This document shows positions 1-8,570 of a stretch of 35,455 nt of DNA, one piece after another. The stretch comes from Desulfovibrionales bacterium (lineage in GTDB: Bacteria > Desulfobacterota > Desulfovibrionia > Desulfovibrionales > Desulfomicrobiaceae). The stretch is taken from positions 1 to 35,455 of the forward strand of contig JAAYCS010000205.1 of NCBI GenBank assembly GCA_012729655.1, given 5' to 3'. The notes beneath the pieces are model-generated. The model ran no database searches. It was not told the origin of the DNA and saw nothing but the letters and a program-made list of their open reading frames with translations. Positions within the stretch are counted from its first letter, which is position 1, and every line of letters begins with the position of its first letter. Position numbers and translations under genes: made by a program.

Positions 1-70
1 GCGGTACAGGGATCGAACCTATGACATTCGGCTTGTAAGGCCGACGCTCTCCCAGCTGAGCTAACCGCCC
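1..70 (-). tRNA. tRNA-Val (anticodon UAC), 3' end cut by window edge
   Basis: On the minus strand the sequence folds as a tRNA cloverleaf. The 5' acceptor strand is GGGCGGT, with a D-arm containing TTAGCTCAGCTGGGAGAGC, an anticodon stem TCGGC/GCCGA around loop CTTACAA, and a T-arm with GGTTCGATCCC. The anticodon is TAC, read as valine. The matching 3' acceptor strand runs to ACCGC and is lost at base 1, so only the last two acceptor bases and the discriminator are missing. The 5' end is at base 70 because GGGCGGT pairs with the visible ACCGC. Other tRNAs may follow to the left of the window. Confidence 0.95.
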
Positions 71-93
71 TGCCCGTCCAACGAGAAACTGTC

Positions 94-120
94 TCTATAG
101 ATTCGGCACCTGCCTGTCAA
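94..120 (-). promoter_or_regulatory. Candidate sigma-70 promoter of tRNA-Val
   Basis: Reading leftward, a perfect -35 TTGACA (120-115) is followed after 15 bases by TATAGA (99-94). Initiation near base 87 would give a short leader to the tRNA 5' end at 70. The spacer is shorter than the usual 16-18 bases, so the assignment rests on the strength of the two hexamers and their position. Confidence 0.6.
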
Positions 121-141
121 AGGGTTTTTTCAAAAACCCTT
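120..141 (-). terminator. Hairpin between PGPGW gene and tRNA promoter, possible terminator
   Basis: AAGGGTTTTT (120-129) and AAAAACCCTT (132-141) are perfectly complementary around a two-base centre; a real loop would open the inner A-T pairs. It lies after the stop of the small membrane protein gene and abuts the -35 box of the tRNA promoter. It may therefore end the upstream operon before tRNA transcription starts. The stem has only three G-C pairs, so termination is uncertain. Bases 142-217 are AT-rich and show nothing else. Confidence 0.4.
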
Positions 142-217
142 CTGTAGATTGAAAATGAATAAATTCAGCAGAATAATGAATATACTCTGGATGGCACATC
201 GTGTTCCGACAAGCCCC

Positions 218-643
218 TCAGGATGAATCCTCCATCTGGTTCACATCCAGGGGCTCCACCTTCCACCGGTGGCGGATCCAGTTGATCCCGCGCAACACAG
301 GCCCCCTGGAGACAATGAACCGCTCCAGCCGATATTTCCCGGGAAAATTCATGAGGAGCAGGCCCATGAAAATTGTCAACAGCCCCTGCCCCGGGAGGAC
401 GAGCATGACCACGCCAGCCGCCACGAGCACGAGGCCCAGGAGGTTCTTGGCGGCCATGACCACCAGCCGCAGGGCCGGATGACGCCTGCCCCAGCGCGTG
501 TCGCCTCGCCGGGAGGCAGAGAAATAATCTGCCGGAATGCGCACGGCCAGGAAAGGGACCACTGCCAGAGAGGCGACGAAGGTCACTGCAGACACTGCGG
601 CCAGCCACCACAGACCGTCAACCCAGTTCTCCAGACCGAACAT
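218..643 (-). CDS. Small PGPGW-type inner-membrane protein
   Basis: This is a 141-residue protein of unknown biochemical function. Two or three hydrophobic segments are visible: about residues 10-35 and 64-97, the latter possibly two helices split near the motif VLPGQG. The VLPGQGLLTIFMGLLLM stretch followed by FPGKYR resembles the PGPGW family of small bacterial membrane proteins (a proline-glycine turn between two helices). That family is a recognised domain without an established role. The C-terminus is basic (WIRHRWK), then acidic, and probably cytoplasmic. The start lies 8 bases after the kinase stop codon, with GGGCCGGG before the ATG, so it is almost certainly co-transcribed with the upstream kinase and the AI-2E-type exporter. 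The family assignment is by motif resemblance only. Confidence 0.7.
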   Translation of the reverse strand: MFGLENWVDGLWWLAAVSAVTFVASLAVVPFLAVRIPADYFSASRRGDTRWGRRHPALRLVVMAAKNLLGLVLVAAGVVMLVLPGQGLLTIFMGLLLMNFPGKYRLERFIVSRGPVLRGINWIRHRWKVEPLDVNQMEDSS

Positions 644-651
644 GCCCGGCC

Positions 652-1647
652 CTACATGGCCCTGAATCCTGCCAGAACCTGGGAGTACTGCCCGGTCTTA
701 AGGCGCGGCCCGAATGTGCCCACGACCTTGGACGCGGCGTAACTGGCAAAATTGCCGGCCTGGACATAGGTCATGCCGTGGGTGATGCCGTGCAGGAAGG
801 CCCCGGCGAACATATCCCCGGCCCCGTTGGTGTCAATGGGGGTGACGGGATAAGGGTCGATCTCGTGGAATGCGTATCCGTCATAGACCAGGGCCCCCTC
901 CCCACCCAGGGTAACCACAAAGGCCCCGGCCCTCTGGCGCAGCTGATCCGCGGCCTTGGCCAGGGTTCGGCAATCGCCCCAGAGCAGGGCCTCCTCACGG
1001 TTGCAGAAGAGCAGGTCCACGCCGTCCCCGACGATCTCTTCCAGGCCCAGGCGGAAATACTTGACCATGGACGGGTCCGAAAAGCTGAAGGCCGTTTTCA
1101 CACCGGCCCCGCGGGCCAGACTCATGGCCCGGACCACGGCCGGTCTGGCCGTGGGCGAGGTGACCAGGTACCCTTCGGCATAGAGGAACTCAGAGTCCCG
1201 CAACGCGTCCTCGCACAACTGAGCCTCGGACAGGGATTCGGAGATGCCCAGGTAGGTGTTCATGGTCCGCTCCGCATCGGGGGTGATCATGACCAGGCAC
1301 TTGCCCGTCACGCCATCAGGGCGTCTGTCCGACAGATTGGTGTCCACTCCGGCACGGGCCAGTTCGGAGACATAGAAGTCGCCCATCTCGTCGTTGCTGA
1401 CCAGACAGGTATAGAAGGACGTGCCGCCGAACAGGGCGTTGGCCACCACGCTGTTTGCTGCCGAGCCACCACCCGAGCGCACCCCTCGTTCCACACGCAA
1501 GAACTCCAGGAGTTCAAACTGCCGTCCCTCATCGACCAGGGTCATGAACCCTTTTTCTACACCCATGGTCTCCAGAAACGCGTCGGGCACTTCGAATTCC
1601 ATGTCCACCAGAGCATTGCCCATGCCGTACAGATCATATTTCTTCAT
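652..1647 (-). CDS. PfkB-family carbohydrate/adenosine kinase
   Basis: This is a 331-residue cytoplasmic kinase of the ribokinase/PfkB superfamily, which transfers ATP phosphate to a sugar or nucleoside hydroxyl. The N-terminal GNALVDMEFEV strand is followed by the substrate-binding glycine motif RSGGGSAANSVVANALFGG (about residues 55-75), with DAERTMNTYLG near residue 125. The C-terminal catalytic/anion-hole motif is NGAGDMFAGAFLHG, in which the Asp of GAGD is the expected base. The N-terminal layout and the DAERTMNT motif resemble the proteobacterial proteins annotated as adenosine kinase, but substrate cannot be fixed from sequence. The start is MKKYDLYGMG at 1647; the reading frame is open far upstream only because it is the antisense frame of the next gene. 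It sits 38 bases after the AI-2E exporter stop and 8 bases before the PGPGW gene, consistent with one operon. Confidence 0.9.
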   Translation of the reverse strand: MKKYDLYGMGNALVDMEFEVPDAFLETMGVEKGFMTLVDEGRQFELLEFLRVERGVRSGGGSAANSVVANALFGGTSFYTCLVSNDEMGDFYVSELARAGVDTNLSDRRPDGVTGKCLVMITPDAERTMNTYLGISESLSEAQLCEDALRDSEFLYAEGYLVTSPTARPAVVRAMSLARGAGVKTAFSFSDPSMVKYFRLGLEEIVGDGVDLLFCNREEALLWGDCRTLAKAADQLRQRAGAFVVTLGGEGALVYDGYAFHEIDPYPVTPIDTNGAGDMFAGAFLHGITHGMTYVQAGNFASYAASKVVGTFGPRLKTGQYSQVLAGFRAM

Positions 1648-1685
1648 TGCGTATCCGTTTGTTGGAAATGACGGGGCAGACAATC

Positions 1686-2771
1686 CTAAACCGTCCCGGG
1701 CTCTGCACCCTGCCCCGCGACGGATGTCAGACGGGAATGCCGCCACGCATTCAGCACTGCTTGGGCCAGGGATGCCAGGGGGATGGCGAAGAAGACGCCC
1801 CAGAAGCCCCATACCCCTCCAAACAAAAGAATGGCCATGATGGAGGCGATGGGGTGCAGGTTGACGGCTCCGGACAGGAGCAGGGGCACGAGCACATTGG
1901 CATCCAGGAGCTGGACCACGAAATAGGCGAACATGGCCCAGGTGAAATGCGAGTCCATGCCCCACTGGATGTAGGCGATGATGAGCACGGGCACGGTCAC
2001 GACCACGGCCCCGATGTAGGGGATGATGACGGACAGGCCCACCAGCAGACTCAGAAGCATGGCGTAATCCAGCCCGAAGAACAGAAAGCATCCGTAGGTC
2101 GCGCCCCAGACAATGAGCACTTCCCAGATCCGGCCCCGCACGTAGTTGCCGGCCTGGATCTTGACGTCGGTCCAGACCCGGCTGGCCAGGTTGTGGTCCG
2201 AGGGCAGGAAGGCACCCAGCCAGGTCAGGATGACTTTTTTGTCCTTCAGAAAGAAGAAGACCATGATGGGCATGAGCACCAGGTAGACCACGAAGGAAAA
2301 AACCGAGCGGACCGAGGACAGGGAAAAGGCCAGAATTTGCTGCCCATACTGGGAGAACTGCAGGGTCAGGGAGTCGACGATGGCCTGCATCTGGGCTTCG
2401 GTCAAAATCGGATATTGCTGGGGCAGATGCAGCATGGCGTTCTGGGCCTTGGAGATGATCCAGGGGATGTTGTCGATCAGATCCGTGATCTGGGAGGCCA
2501 GCAGCGGGATGAGGGCGAACAGGAGCACTGCCAGGAAAAGCATGAACATCCCGAAAACGAGGCAAACCGCCAGCATGCGCGGCCAGCGGAAGCCCTCCAG
2601 GACCCGTACCAGCCCCTCCAGCAGGAAGGCGATGATCACGCTGGCGATGACCGGGGCCAGGAGATCCCCCACAGACAGGATGATGGCGGCGCAGACGACC
2701 AGCACCAGGAAGAGGATGACCAGCTGCGTGTCCGAAAAGACGGTGTGCAGCCATTGACGGACGATGTGCAT
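1686..2771 (-). CDS. AI-2E family transporter (PerM/TqsA-type membrane exporter)
   Basis: This is a 361-residue polytopic inner-membrane protein. Hydrophobic segments lie at about residues 15-55 (two helices), 65-90 (followed by the LLASQITDLIDNIP motif), 150-180, 205-240 (FFGLDYAMLLSLLVGL), 235-270 (IPYIGAVVVTVPVLIIAYIQWG) and 300-330. A large soluble helical segment between the second pair and the fourth (about residues 95-145) is typical of the AI-2E exporter family. Members export autoinducer-2 or other small solutes; the substrate here is unknown. The IPYIGA motif near residue 235 is a family hallmark. It is first in a minus-strand run with the PfkB kinase and the PGPGW protein. A candidate promoter lies just upstream, directly after the terminator of the glutamine synthetase gene. 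Confidence 0.88.
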   Translation of the reverse strand: MHIVRQWLHTVFSDTQLVILFLVLVVCAAIILSVGDLLAPVIASVIIAFLLEGLVRVLEGFRWPRMLAVCLVFGMFMLFLAVLLFALIPLLASQITDLIDNIPWIISKAQNAMLHLPQQYPILTEAQMQAIVDSLTLQFSQYGQQILAFSLSSVRSVFSFVVYLVLMPIMVFFFLKDKKVILTWLGAFLPSDHNLASRVWTDVKIQAGNYVRGRIWEVLIVWGATYGCFLFFGLDYAMLLSLLVGLSVIIPYIGAVVVTVPVLIIAYIQWGMDSHFTWAMFAYFVVQLLDANVLVPLLLSGAVNLHPIASIMAILLFGGVWGFWGVFFAIPLASLAQAVLNAWRHSRLTSVAGQGAEPGTV

Positions 2772-2813
2772 GCGATGCTCTTGTGGATGGGAGGGGACAG
2801 GATGCTTTGGCTG

Positions 2814-2842
2814 TTCCTAGTCAACGGGTTTTGCCGCGTCAA
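2814..2842 (-). promoter_or_regulatory. Candidate sigma-70 promoter for the AI-2E exporter operon
   Basis: Leftward reading gives TTGACG (2842-2837), a 17-base spacer and TAGGAA (2819-2814). The -35 matches five of six consensus bases; the -10 matches three of six and is weak. It sits between the glutamine synthetase terminator and the exporter start, where a promoter is needed. This would give a leader of roughly 35 bases. Confidence 0.45.
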
Positions 2843-2850
2843 TGTGCGCG

Positions 2851-2877
2851 AAAGAAAGGCCGCCCAACCGGGCGGCC
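2851..2877 (-). terminator. Intrinsic terminator of the glutamine synthetase gene
   Basis: On the minus strand GGCCGCCC and GGGCGGCC form a perfect 8-bp G-C stem (2877-2858) with a four-base loop. The tail TTTCTTT (2857-2851) follows immediately. It lies about 120 bases after the stop codon of the type III glutamine synthetase and before the promoter of the next operon. The interval 2878-2999 shows no other feature. Confidence 0.85.
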
Positions 2878-2999
2878 TGAGGATTCTGAATCAGACAGGG
2901 TCCGGACCTGGCGAGGGAGCATGTCCCTGCACGGAACAGTCCGGCTGCAACGGGCAGGAGTCTGAGCGTCTCCGGCCTCCGTTTGGGTGTGGATAGCCT

Positions 3000-5183
<2,184 letters not shown>

Positions 5184-5253
5184 GATATCCTCCAGAGCGA
5201 GTTGGGTAGTGTTCATCCTGACAAATCCAGGGCAACAAAGGCACCTTCATTAA

Positions 5254-5269
5254 AGCAATCGATATGCCA
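5254..5269 (-). promoter_or_regulatory. Sigma-54 (-24/-12) promoter of glutamine synthetase III
   Basis: Reading leftward the sequence is TGGCATATCGATTGCT. The GG and GC doublets are spaced as in the RpoN consensus TGGCAC-N5-TTGCW, with one mismatch in the core -24 element and a perfect TTGCT. Transcription would start near 5243, giving a leader of about 60 bases to the preferred start at 5183. An AT-rich stretch lies upstream (5300-5400), as expected for DNA bending between an enhancer-bound activator and RpoN. I could not identify a convincing NtrC site. Confidence 0.75.
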
Positions 5270-5760
5270 TTGCGACAACATGCTGAAATTGTTGCGCCAT
5301 GTTTTTCGCGGCTTGACATAAATAACATTTTTGAAATGTGCAACCCTAAATTTCGGCCCTATCCTGGATTATATGTTGCAAATTTGTTAATTAAAAGCCG
5401 GGACAGGAACAGTTGCGGGACGCGTGCTTCGCCCTGCGGCCAGAGGCAACAGCAATGACGCGGGACCTCGATCCCACGCGTCAGCCACACAACTGTGACA
5501 GCAGATGCCATCTGACGCGGACGCCAGGGCCCTGCTCCACCCCAGGACCATGCAGGCCACCCTTGTCAGCGGCCTGTGGGCGCCGTGAACCAAAAACTCT
5601 TGATTTGCGGGTTCATCCGGAAAGAAGGGGTTCTGGCTGGCGGCGTGCTGGCCGCAGCCCTGGCAGAAGTCCGCCCGAGGTCTTGGTCCTTGCCGCATCG
5701 CGGCAAGAGGGTGTACATACACGGCATCTTTTACCAAATCGCACGGGGAAACCATCGAGC
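5270..5760. other. Long divergent intergenic region without a convincing gene
   Basis: Bases 5270-5400 are AT-rich and probably hold upstream sites for the glutamine synthetase promoter. Bases 5400-5760 are GC-rich and open in several frames, but none of the translations looks like a protein family. The sequence holds several repeats: TGACGCG at 5456 and 5513 with its inverse CGCGTCA at 5477, a perfect 8-bp hairpin CTTGCCGC-ATC-GCGGCAAG at 5689-5707, and the palindrome GTGTACATACAC at 5711-5722. The last two lie in the presumed leader of gnd. I see no clear sigma-70 promoter for gnd. Confidence 0.5.
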
Positions 5761-7173
5761 ATGCGCACCAACGACATCGCCCTCGTCGGGTTGGCCACCA
5801 TGGGACAAAATCTGGCCCTGAACATGGACCGCAACGGGTTCGCCGTCATTGTGTGCAACCGCACATGGGGCAGGACCGAGGAATTCATGGCTGGCCCGGC
5901 CCGGGAAACGTCCATCGTTGCAGCGCGCGACCTGAAGGCCTGCGCAGCCTCCCTGACCAGACCCCGCAAAATCTTCCTCATGGTCAAGGCCGGCGACGCC
6001 GTGGACAAATTGATAGACGAGATCGTTCCCTTCCTGGAGCCAGGCGACGTGATCATGGACGGGGGCAACTCGCACTTCCAGGACACGGAGCGCCGCATCC
6101 GGGACCTGCAGGGTGCGGGCATTTTCTTTCTGGGAGTGGGCGTTTCGGGAGGGGAAAAAGGTGCGCTCCTGGGGCCAAGCATCATGCCTGGCGGGGACCG
6201 GGTGGGATGGGGGCAGGTTTCGTCCATTTTGGAATCCATTGCCGCCAGAAGCGCCGATGGCCGCCCCTGCACGGACTACATGGGCGCGGGCGGGGCCGGA
6301 CATTTCGTCAAGATGGTGCACAACGGCATCGAATACGCGGTCATGCAGCTCATTGCCGAAACCTACGACCTGTTGGTCCGCGGGCACGGATACCCGGATG
6401 AACAGGCGGCCAAGATTTTCAGAACCTGGAACAGAGGGCCAGGATCCTCCTATCTCCTCGAAATCACGTCCCACATCCTCGGCACCATAGACCCATCCTC
6501 GGGCCAACCCATCCTCGGTTCCATCGTGGATGCGGCAGGGAGCAAAGGGACTGGGTTGTGGACCACGCAGACCTCCCTGGCCTTGGGCGTGCCGGCCCCG
6601 ACCATCACGGCTGCGGTGGAAGCACGGCTCATCTCCGGCCTGCGGGCGGAACGCCTGCACGCCGGCGCCCTGCCCGGGGTACTGACAAATCCCGAAGCTT
6701 TGTCTGACGGGGGCGACAGCCTTGGACAGGCCCTCTTGACCGCCACCCTCATGGCCTATGCCCAGGGGTTTGCCCTGCTCCAGGCAGCCGAGGCAGCCTG
6801 GTCCTGGGGACTCGACCCGGTGCGCATCGCCCGGGTCTGGAGAGAAGGGTGCATCATCCGGGCCGCGTTCCTGGATACCCTGGCAGAGGCTCTTTCCCAT
6901 CCTGGATTGCCCAACCTGCTCCAGGCCGCCACCATGAGGGAGACTTTTTCACGCGGCGGGTCGCATCTGCGCCAGGCCGTGGCCCTTGCTGCCCGCCAAG
7001 GCGTCCCGGCCCCGGCCCTGGCCTCGAGCCTGGCCTATTACGATGCCTATCGCAGCGCGCGCCTGCCAGCGAACCTGATCCAGGCCCAGCGGGATTATTT
7101 CGGGTACCATGGATTCGAACGACTGGACAGTCCCGGCACATTTCACGGACCATGGAACAATGAACGGCAATAG
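5761..7173 (+). CDS. gnd: 6-phosphogluconate dehydrogenase, decarboxylating
   Basis: This enzyme oxidises and decarboxylates 6-phosphogluconate to ribulose 5-phosphate, usually with NADP+, in the oxidative pentose phosphate pathway (cytoplasm). The 470-residue length matches the classical family (about 470). The Rossmann motif GLATMGQNLALN starts at residue 10. MDGGNSHFQDT is near residue 100 and GVGVSGGEKGALLGPSIMPGG near 125-145. The catalytic region GHFVKMVHNGIEY contains Lys184, and the substrate-binding C-terminus includes AQRDYFGYHGFERLD. The start at 5761 is chosen because homology begins there and GGGGAAA stands about 10 bases upstream. The frame remains open upstream for over 100 codons, but that translation has no family character. 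Its 3' end overlaps the first PilZ gene by 14 bases. Confidence 0.95.
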   Translation: MRTNDIALVGLATMGQNLALNMDRNGFAVIVCNRTWGRTEEFMAGPARETSIVAARDLKACAASLTRPRKIFLMVKAGDAVDKLIDEIVPFLEPGDVIMDGGNSHFQDTERRIRDLQGAGIFFLGVGVSGGEKGALLGPSIMPGGDRVGWGQVSSILESIAARSADGRPCTDYMGAGGAGHFVKMVHNGIEYAVMQLIAETYDLLVRGHGYPDEQAAKIFRTWNRGPGSSYLLEITSHILGTIDPSSGQPILGSIVDAAGSKGTGLWTTQTSLALGVPAPTITAAVEARLISGLRAERLHAGALPGVLTNPEALSDGGDSLGQALLTATLMAYAQGFALLQAAEAAWSWGLDPVRIARVWREGCIIRAAFLDTLAEALSHPGLPNLLQAATMRETFSRGGSHLRQAVALAARQGVPAPALASSLAYYDAYRSARLPANLIQAQRDYFGYHGFERLDSPGTFHGPWNNERQ

Positions 7174-7495
7174 ACGCCATTGGCCACGCCAGCAGGTCAG
7201 CGTGCCGTGCCTTGTCGATACCCCAGAAAACGGGGAGGGAGCATCCTCGGCCCGTATCCTGAACATATGCCCCGGCGGCGTGATGCTTGAGGCGGATCAG
7301 GCCTTCATGCCAGGCCAACGCCTGACCATAGTGCTGGAACACGGTCCGGACGCCCTCCTGTTCGAATCCATGGGGGTGATGACGGGATTTGTGCGCTGGA
7401 ACCAGATCGCGGATCCCGAGAATCCGTCGCACTATCATGTCGGCGTCGCCCTGGAGCGCGACCTTCCACGCAGGATTTTCATGACTGAGCACTGA
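7160..7495 (+). CDS. Single-domain PilZ protein (first of a tandem pair)
   Basis: This is a 111-residue cytoplasmic protein consisting of one PilZ domain, a family that binds cyclic di-GMP and acts on motility, adhesion or envelope processes through partner proteins. The c-di-GMP-binding arginine motif RxxxR is present as RHWPR near the N-terminus. The second motif, usually (D/N)xSxxG, reads NICPGG with Cys in place of Ser. Downstream beta-strands such as VMLEADQAF and GFVRWNQI match the PilZ fold. The start at 7160 puts the RxxxR motif close to the N-terminus and overlaps the gnd stop by 14 bases; an upstream ATG at 7109 would add 17 residues. It is clearly related to the next gene, sharing ARI-NI--GG, EAD and VRW-QI positions, so the pair probably arose by tandem duplication. 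Confidence 0.85.
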   Translation: MNGNRRHWPRQQVSVPCLVDTPENGEGASSARILNICPGGVMLEADQAFMPGQRLTIVLEHGPDALLFESMGVMTGFVRWNQIADPENPSHYHVGVALERDLPRRIFMTEH

Positions 7496-7579
7496 ATCCC
7501 AACATTCTTCTTGTTTTGCACCGCCTCCTGGCCTAATTGATGGGCGAGAGCGGCCAACACAGGCCAAGGCTGCAAAAGA

Positions 7580-7593
7580 TCCTTTGCAAAGGA
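7580..7593 (+). promoter_or_regulatory. Perfect 14-base palindrome covering the ribosome site of the second PilZ gene
   Basis: TCCTTTGCAAAGGA is a perfect palindrome whose right half contains the AAAGGA ribosome binding sequence, seven bases before the ATG at 7601. In RNA, TCCTT could pair with AAGGA around a TGCA loop and mask the ribosome site. As DNA it could be a dimeric operator. Either reading is inference. Confidence 0.4.
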
Positions 7594-7600
7594 CGATACA

Positions 7601-7948
7601 ATGCCTCTGCACATGCCGAAAAAAAGAAAATGGGAACGGTACGGATGCCTGATACCCTGCCGCATCATTCCTGTGGACCATCCCCAGATGACCGTCTCCG
7701 CCCGGATCATCAACATCGGAAGGGGCGGCCTGCTGGTCGAGGCCGATTACAATTTCAATCCCGATGACAGGGTGTGCATCCGGATCAATCCCGACGCCGA
7801 GTTGGAACGCTTTGACGTGGGTGGCGACATCCAGGGCACCGTGCGCTGGGGCCAGATTGACCCGGCCTCGCTCATGGGACTTTTCTATGTAGGCATTGAA
7901 TTCGACGATCTTCTGCCCCTCAAACAGGCCATGGACCACCAGACCTGA
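7601..7948 (+). CDS. Single-domain PilZ protein (second of a tandem pair)
   Basis: This is a 115-residue PilZ-domain protein, a likely cyclic di-GMP receptor. The arginine motif is RKWER at residues 9-13 and the second motif reads NIGRGG, with Gly at the usual Ser position. The segments GLLVEADYNF and GTVRWGQIDP align with those of the preceding PilZ protein. The ATG at 7601 has AAAGGA seven bases upstream, inside a palindrome; a second ATG four codons later is possible. A 105-base gap separates it from the first PilZ gene, so it may have its own control. No output domain is attached, so function must depend on a partner. No flagellar, pilus or polysaccharide gene is adjacent. Confidence 0.87.
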   Translation: MPLHMPKKRKWERYGCLIPCRIIPVDHPQMTVSARIINIGRGGLLVEADYNFNPDDRVCIRINPDAELERFDVGGDIQGTVRWGQIDPASLMGLFYVGIEFDDLLPLKQAMDHQT

Positions 7949-8058
7949 GGCTCTGGCAGGAAAGGCACGCAAGCCCCCCACGAATCCCCCGGATGCACTG
8001 CCTCTGTGCGCCATGTTCGCCCGGCACCGGTCCGGACATGACGGAGAACGGAAAGTTT

Positions 8059-8082
8059 GTCCGGATCCCCGGATTTCCGGAC
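8059..8082 (-). terminator. Hairpin at the end of the cytochrome gene, weak terminator candidate
   Basis: GTCCGGA (8059-8065) and TCCGGAC (8076-8082) pair perfectly around a ten-base loop and touch the cytochrome stop codon. On the minus strand the downstream sequence AAACTTTCC is only weakly T-rich. It lies in the 133-base gap between convergent genes, so it may serve as a termination or RNA-stabilising structure. Confidence 0.3.
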
Positions 8083-8357
8083 TACTGCTGGCACAATTCC
8101 TTGCGGCGGGATTCCTGGGCCAGATACCGCGACACAGCGTCCACCTCCACGGGTGTCAGCAGTTCAGGCTGGTAGGCCACCATGCGTTCCACCATCCCTT
8201 TCCACCAGGCCCTGTCGCTGGAAGCCACGTCACAATTCTTGGCCAGGTCATGACAGCCCTGGCAGCGCTGCAACACCAAGGCTCGGATGTCCGTGGCGCC
8301 GGCCAGGCAGGCCAGCATCGCCAGGAATACAACGACGGTTCCGAGGACGTATTTCAT
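8082..8357 (-). CDS. Small monohaem c-type cytochrome, exported
   Basis: This 91-residue protein has a short N-terminal hydrophobic signal (residues 1-21, MKYVLGTVVVFLAMLACLAG) and one CxxCH haem-binding motif, CQGCH at residues 32-36. The haem would be attached covalently in the periplasm. Met55 or Met59 (WWKGMVERMV) could be the sixth iron ligand. Two extra cysteines (43 and 89) might form a disulfide. The ATG at 8357 is chosen over the one at 8363 because AAGGAGG is seven bases upstream of it. It is shorter than standard class I cytochromes and is best described as a minimal cytochrome c domain. A signal-peptidase II site is conceivable at Cys17 but the lipobox is not canonical. It is transcribed divergently from the rhodanese-diiron gene, and a redox link between them is speculative. 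Confidence 0.82.
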   Translation of the reverse strand: MKYVLGTVVVFLAMLACLAGATDIRALVLQRCQGCHDLAKNCDVASSDRAWWKGMVERMVAYQPELLTPVEVDAVSRYLAQESRRKELCQQ

Positions 8358-8511
8358 GGTCATTCCTCCTTCGCACGGCAGATTCAGCCACCTTGTGTAC
8401 GCCGGAGCGAGATGGATTCCAATGCCTTGCTCCCCTGAAAATCCGAAGACCCCTTTCCGCTGCGGCCGCAACCCCCATGGGCTGGATACCCTACGTTGCG
8501 GCTCTGGATTA

Positions 8512-8539
8512 TTGAAAATCTTTCGCGTAGAAATAATTT
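8512..8539 (+). promoter_or_regulatory. Candidate sigma-70 promoter of the rhodanese-diiron gene
   Basis: TTGAAA (8512-8517), a 16-base spacer and TAATTT (8534-8539) lie in an AT-rich patch 32 bases before the start codon. Initiation near 8546 would give a leader of about 25 bases. The rest of the divergent spacer (8358-8511) shows nothing I can assign apart from the ribosome site of the cytochrome gene. Confidence 0.5.
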
Positions 8540-8570
8540 CCGGAGATTGAGACGCACCAGCGAGGAATCA

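Noticed and set aside
652-2754. A continuous 700-codon minus-strand frame that appears to fuse an unknown N-terminal region to the PfkB kinase
   Set aside because: The upstream half is an alternative frame of the AI-2E transporter gene and has no family character. The kinase begins at 1647 with a normal N-terminus.
1647-2996. 449-codon plus-strand frame rich in His, Asp, Gly and Gln
   Set aside because: It is the complement of the AI-2E transporter gene; low-complexity acidic/His composition is typical of an antisense shadow.
5313-5341. TTGACA on the plus strand as a possible gnd promoter
   Set aside because: No acceptable -10 hexamer lies at 16-18 bases, and it is about 440 bases from gnd in the AT-rich region that more likely serves the sigma-54 promoter.
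5387-5755. 122-codon minus-strand frame in the same intergenic region
   Set aside because: There is no ribosome site, no recognisable motif and a composition typical of GC-rich non-coding sequence.
5413-5760. In-frame N-terminal extension of about 116 codons on gnd
   Set aside because: Its translation is Arg/Pro-rich noise with no domain, and the true Rossmann start at 5761 has a ribosome site. GC-rich DNA commonly leaves such open frames.
5400-5760. Possible 6S, SRP, RNase P or tmRNA gene in the GC-rich intergenic region
   Set aside because: None of the conserved cores of these RNAs could be recognised on either strand.
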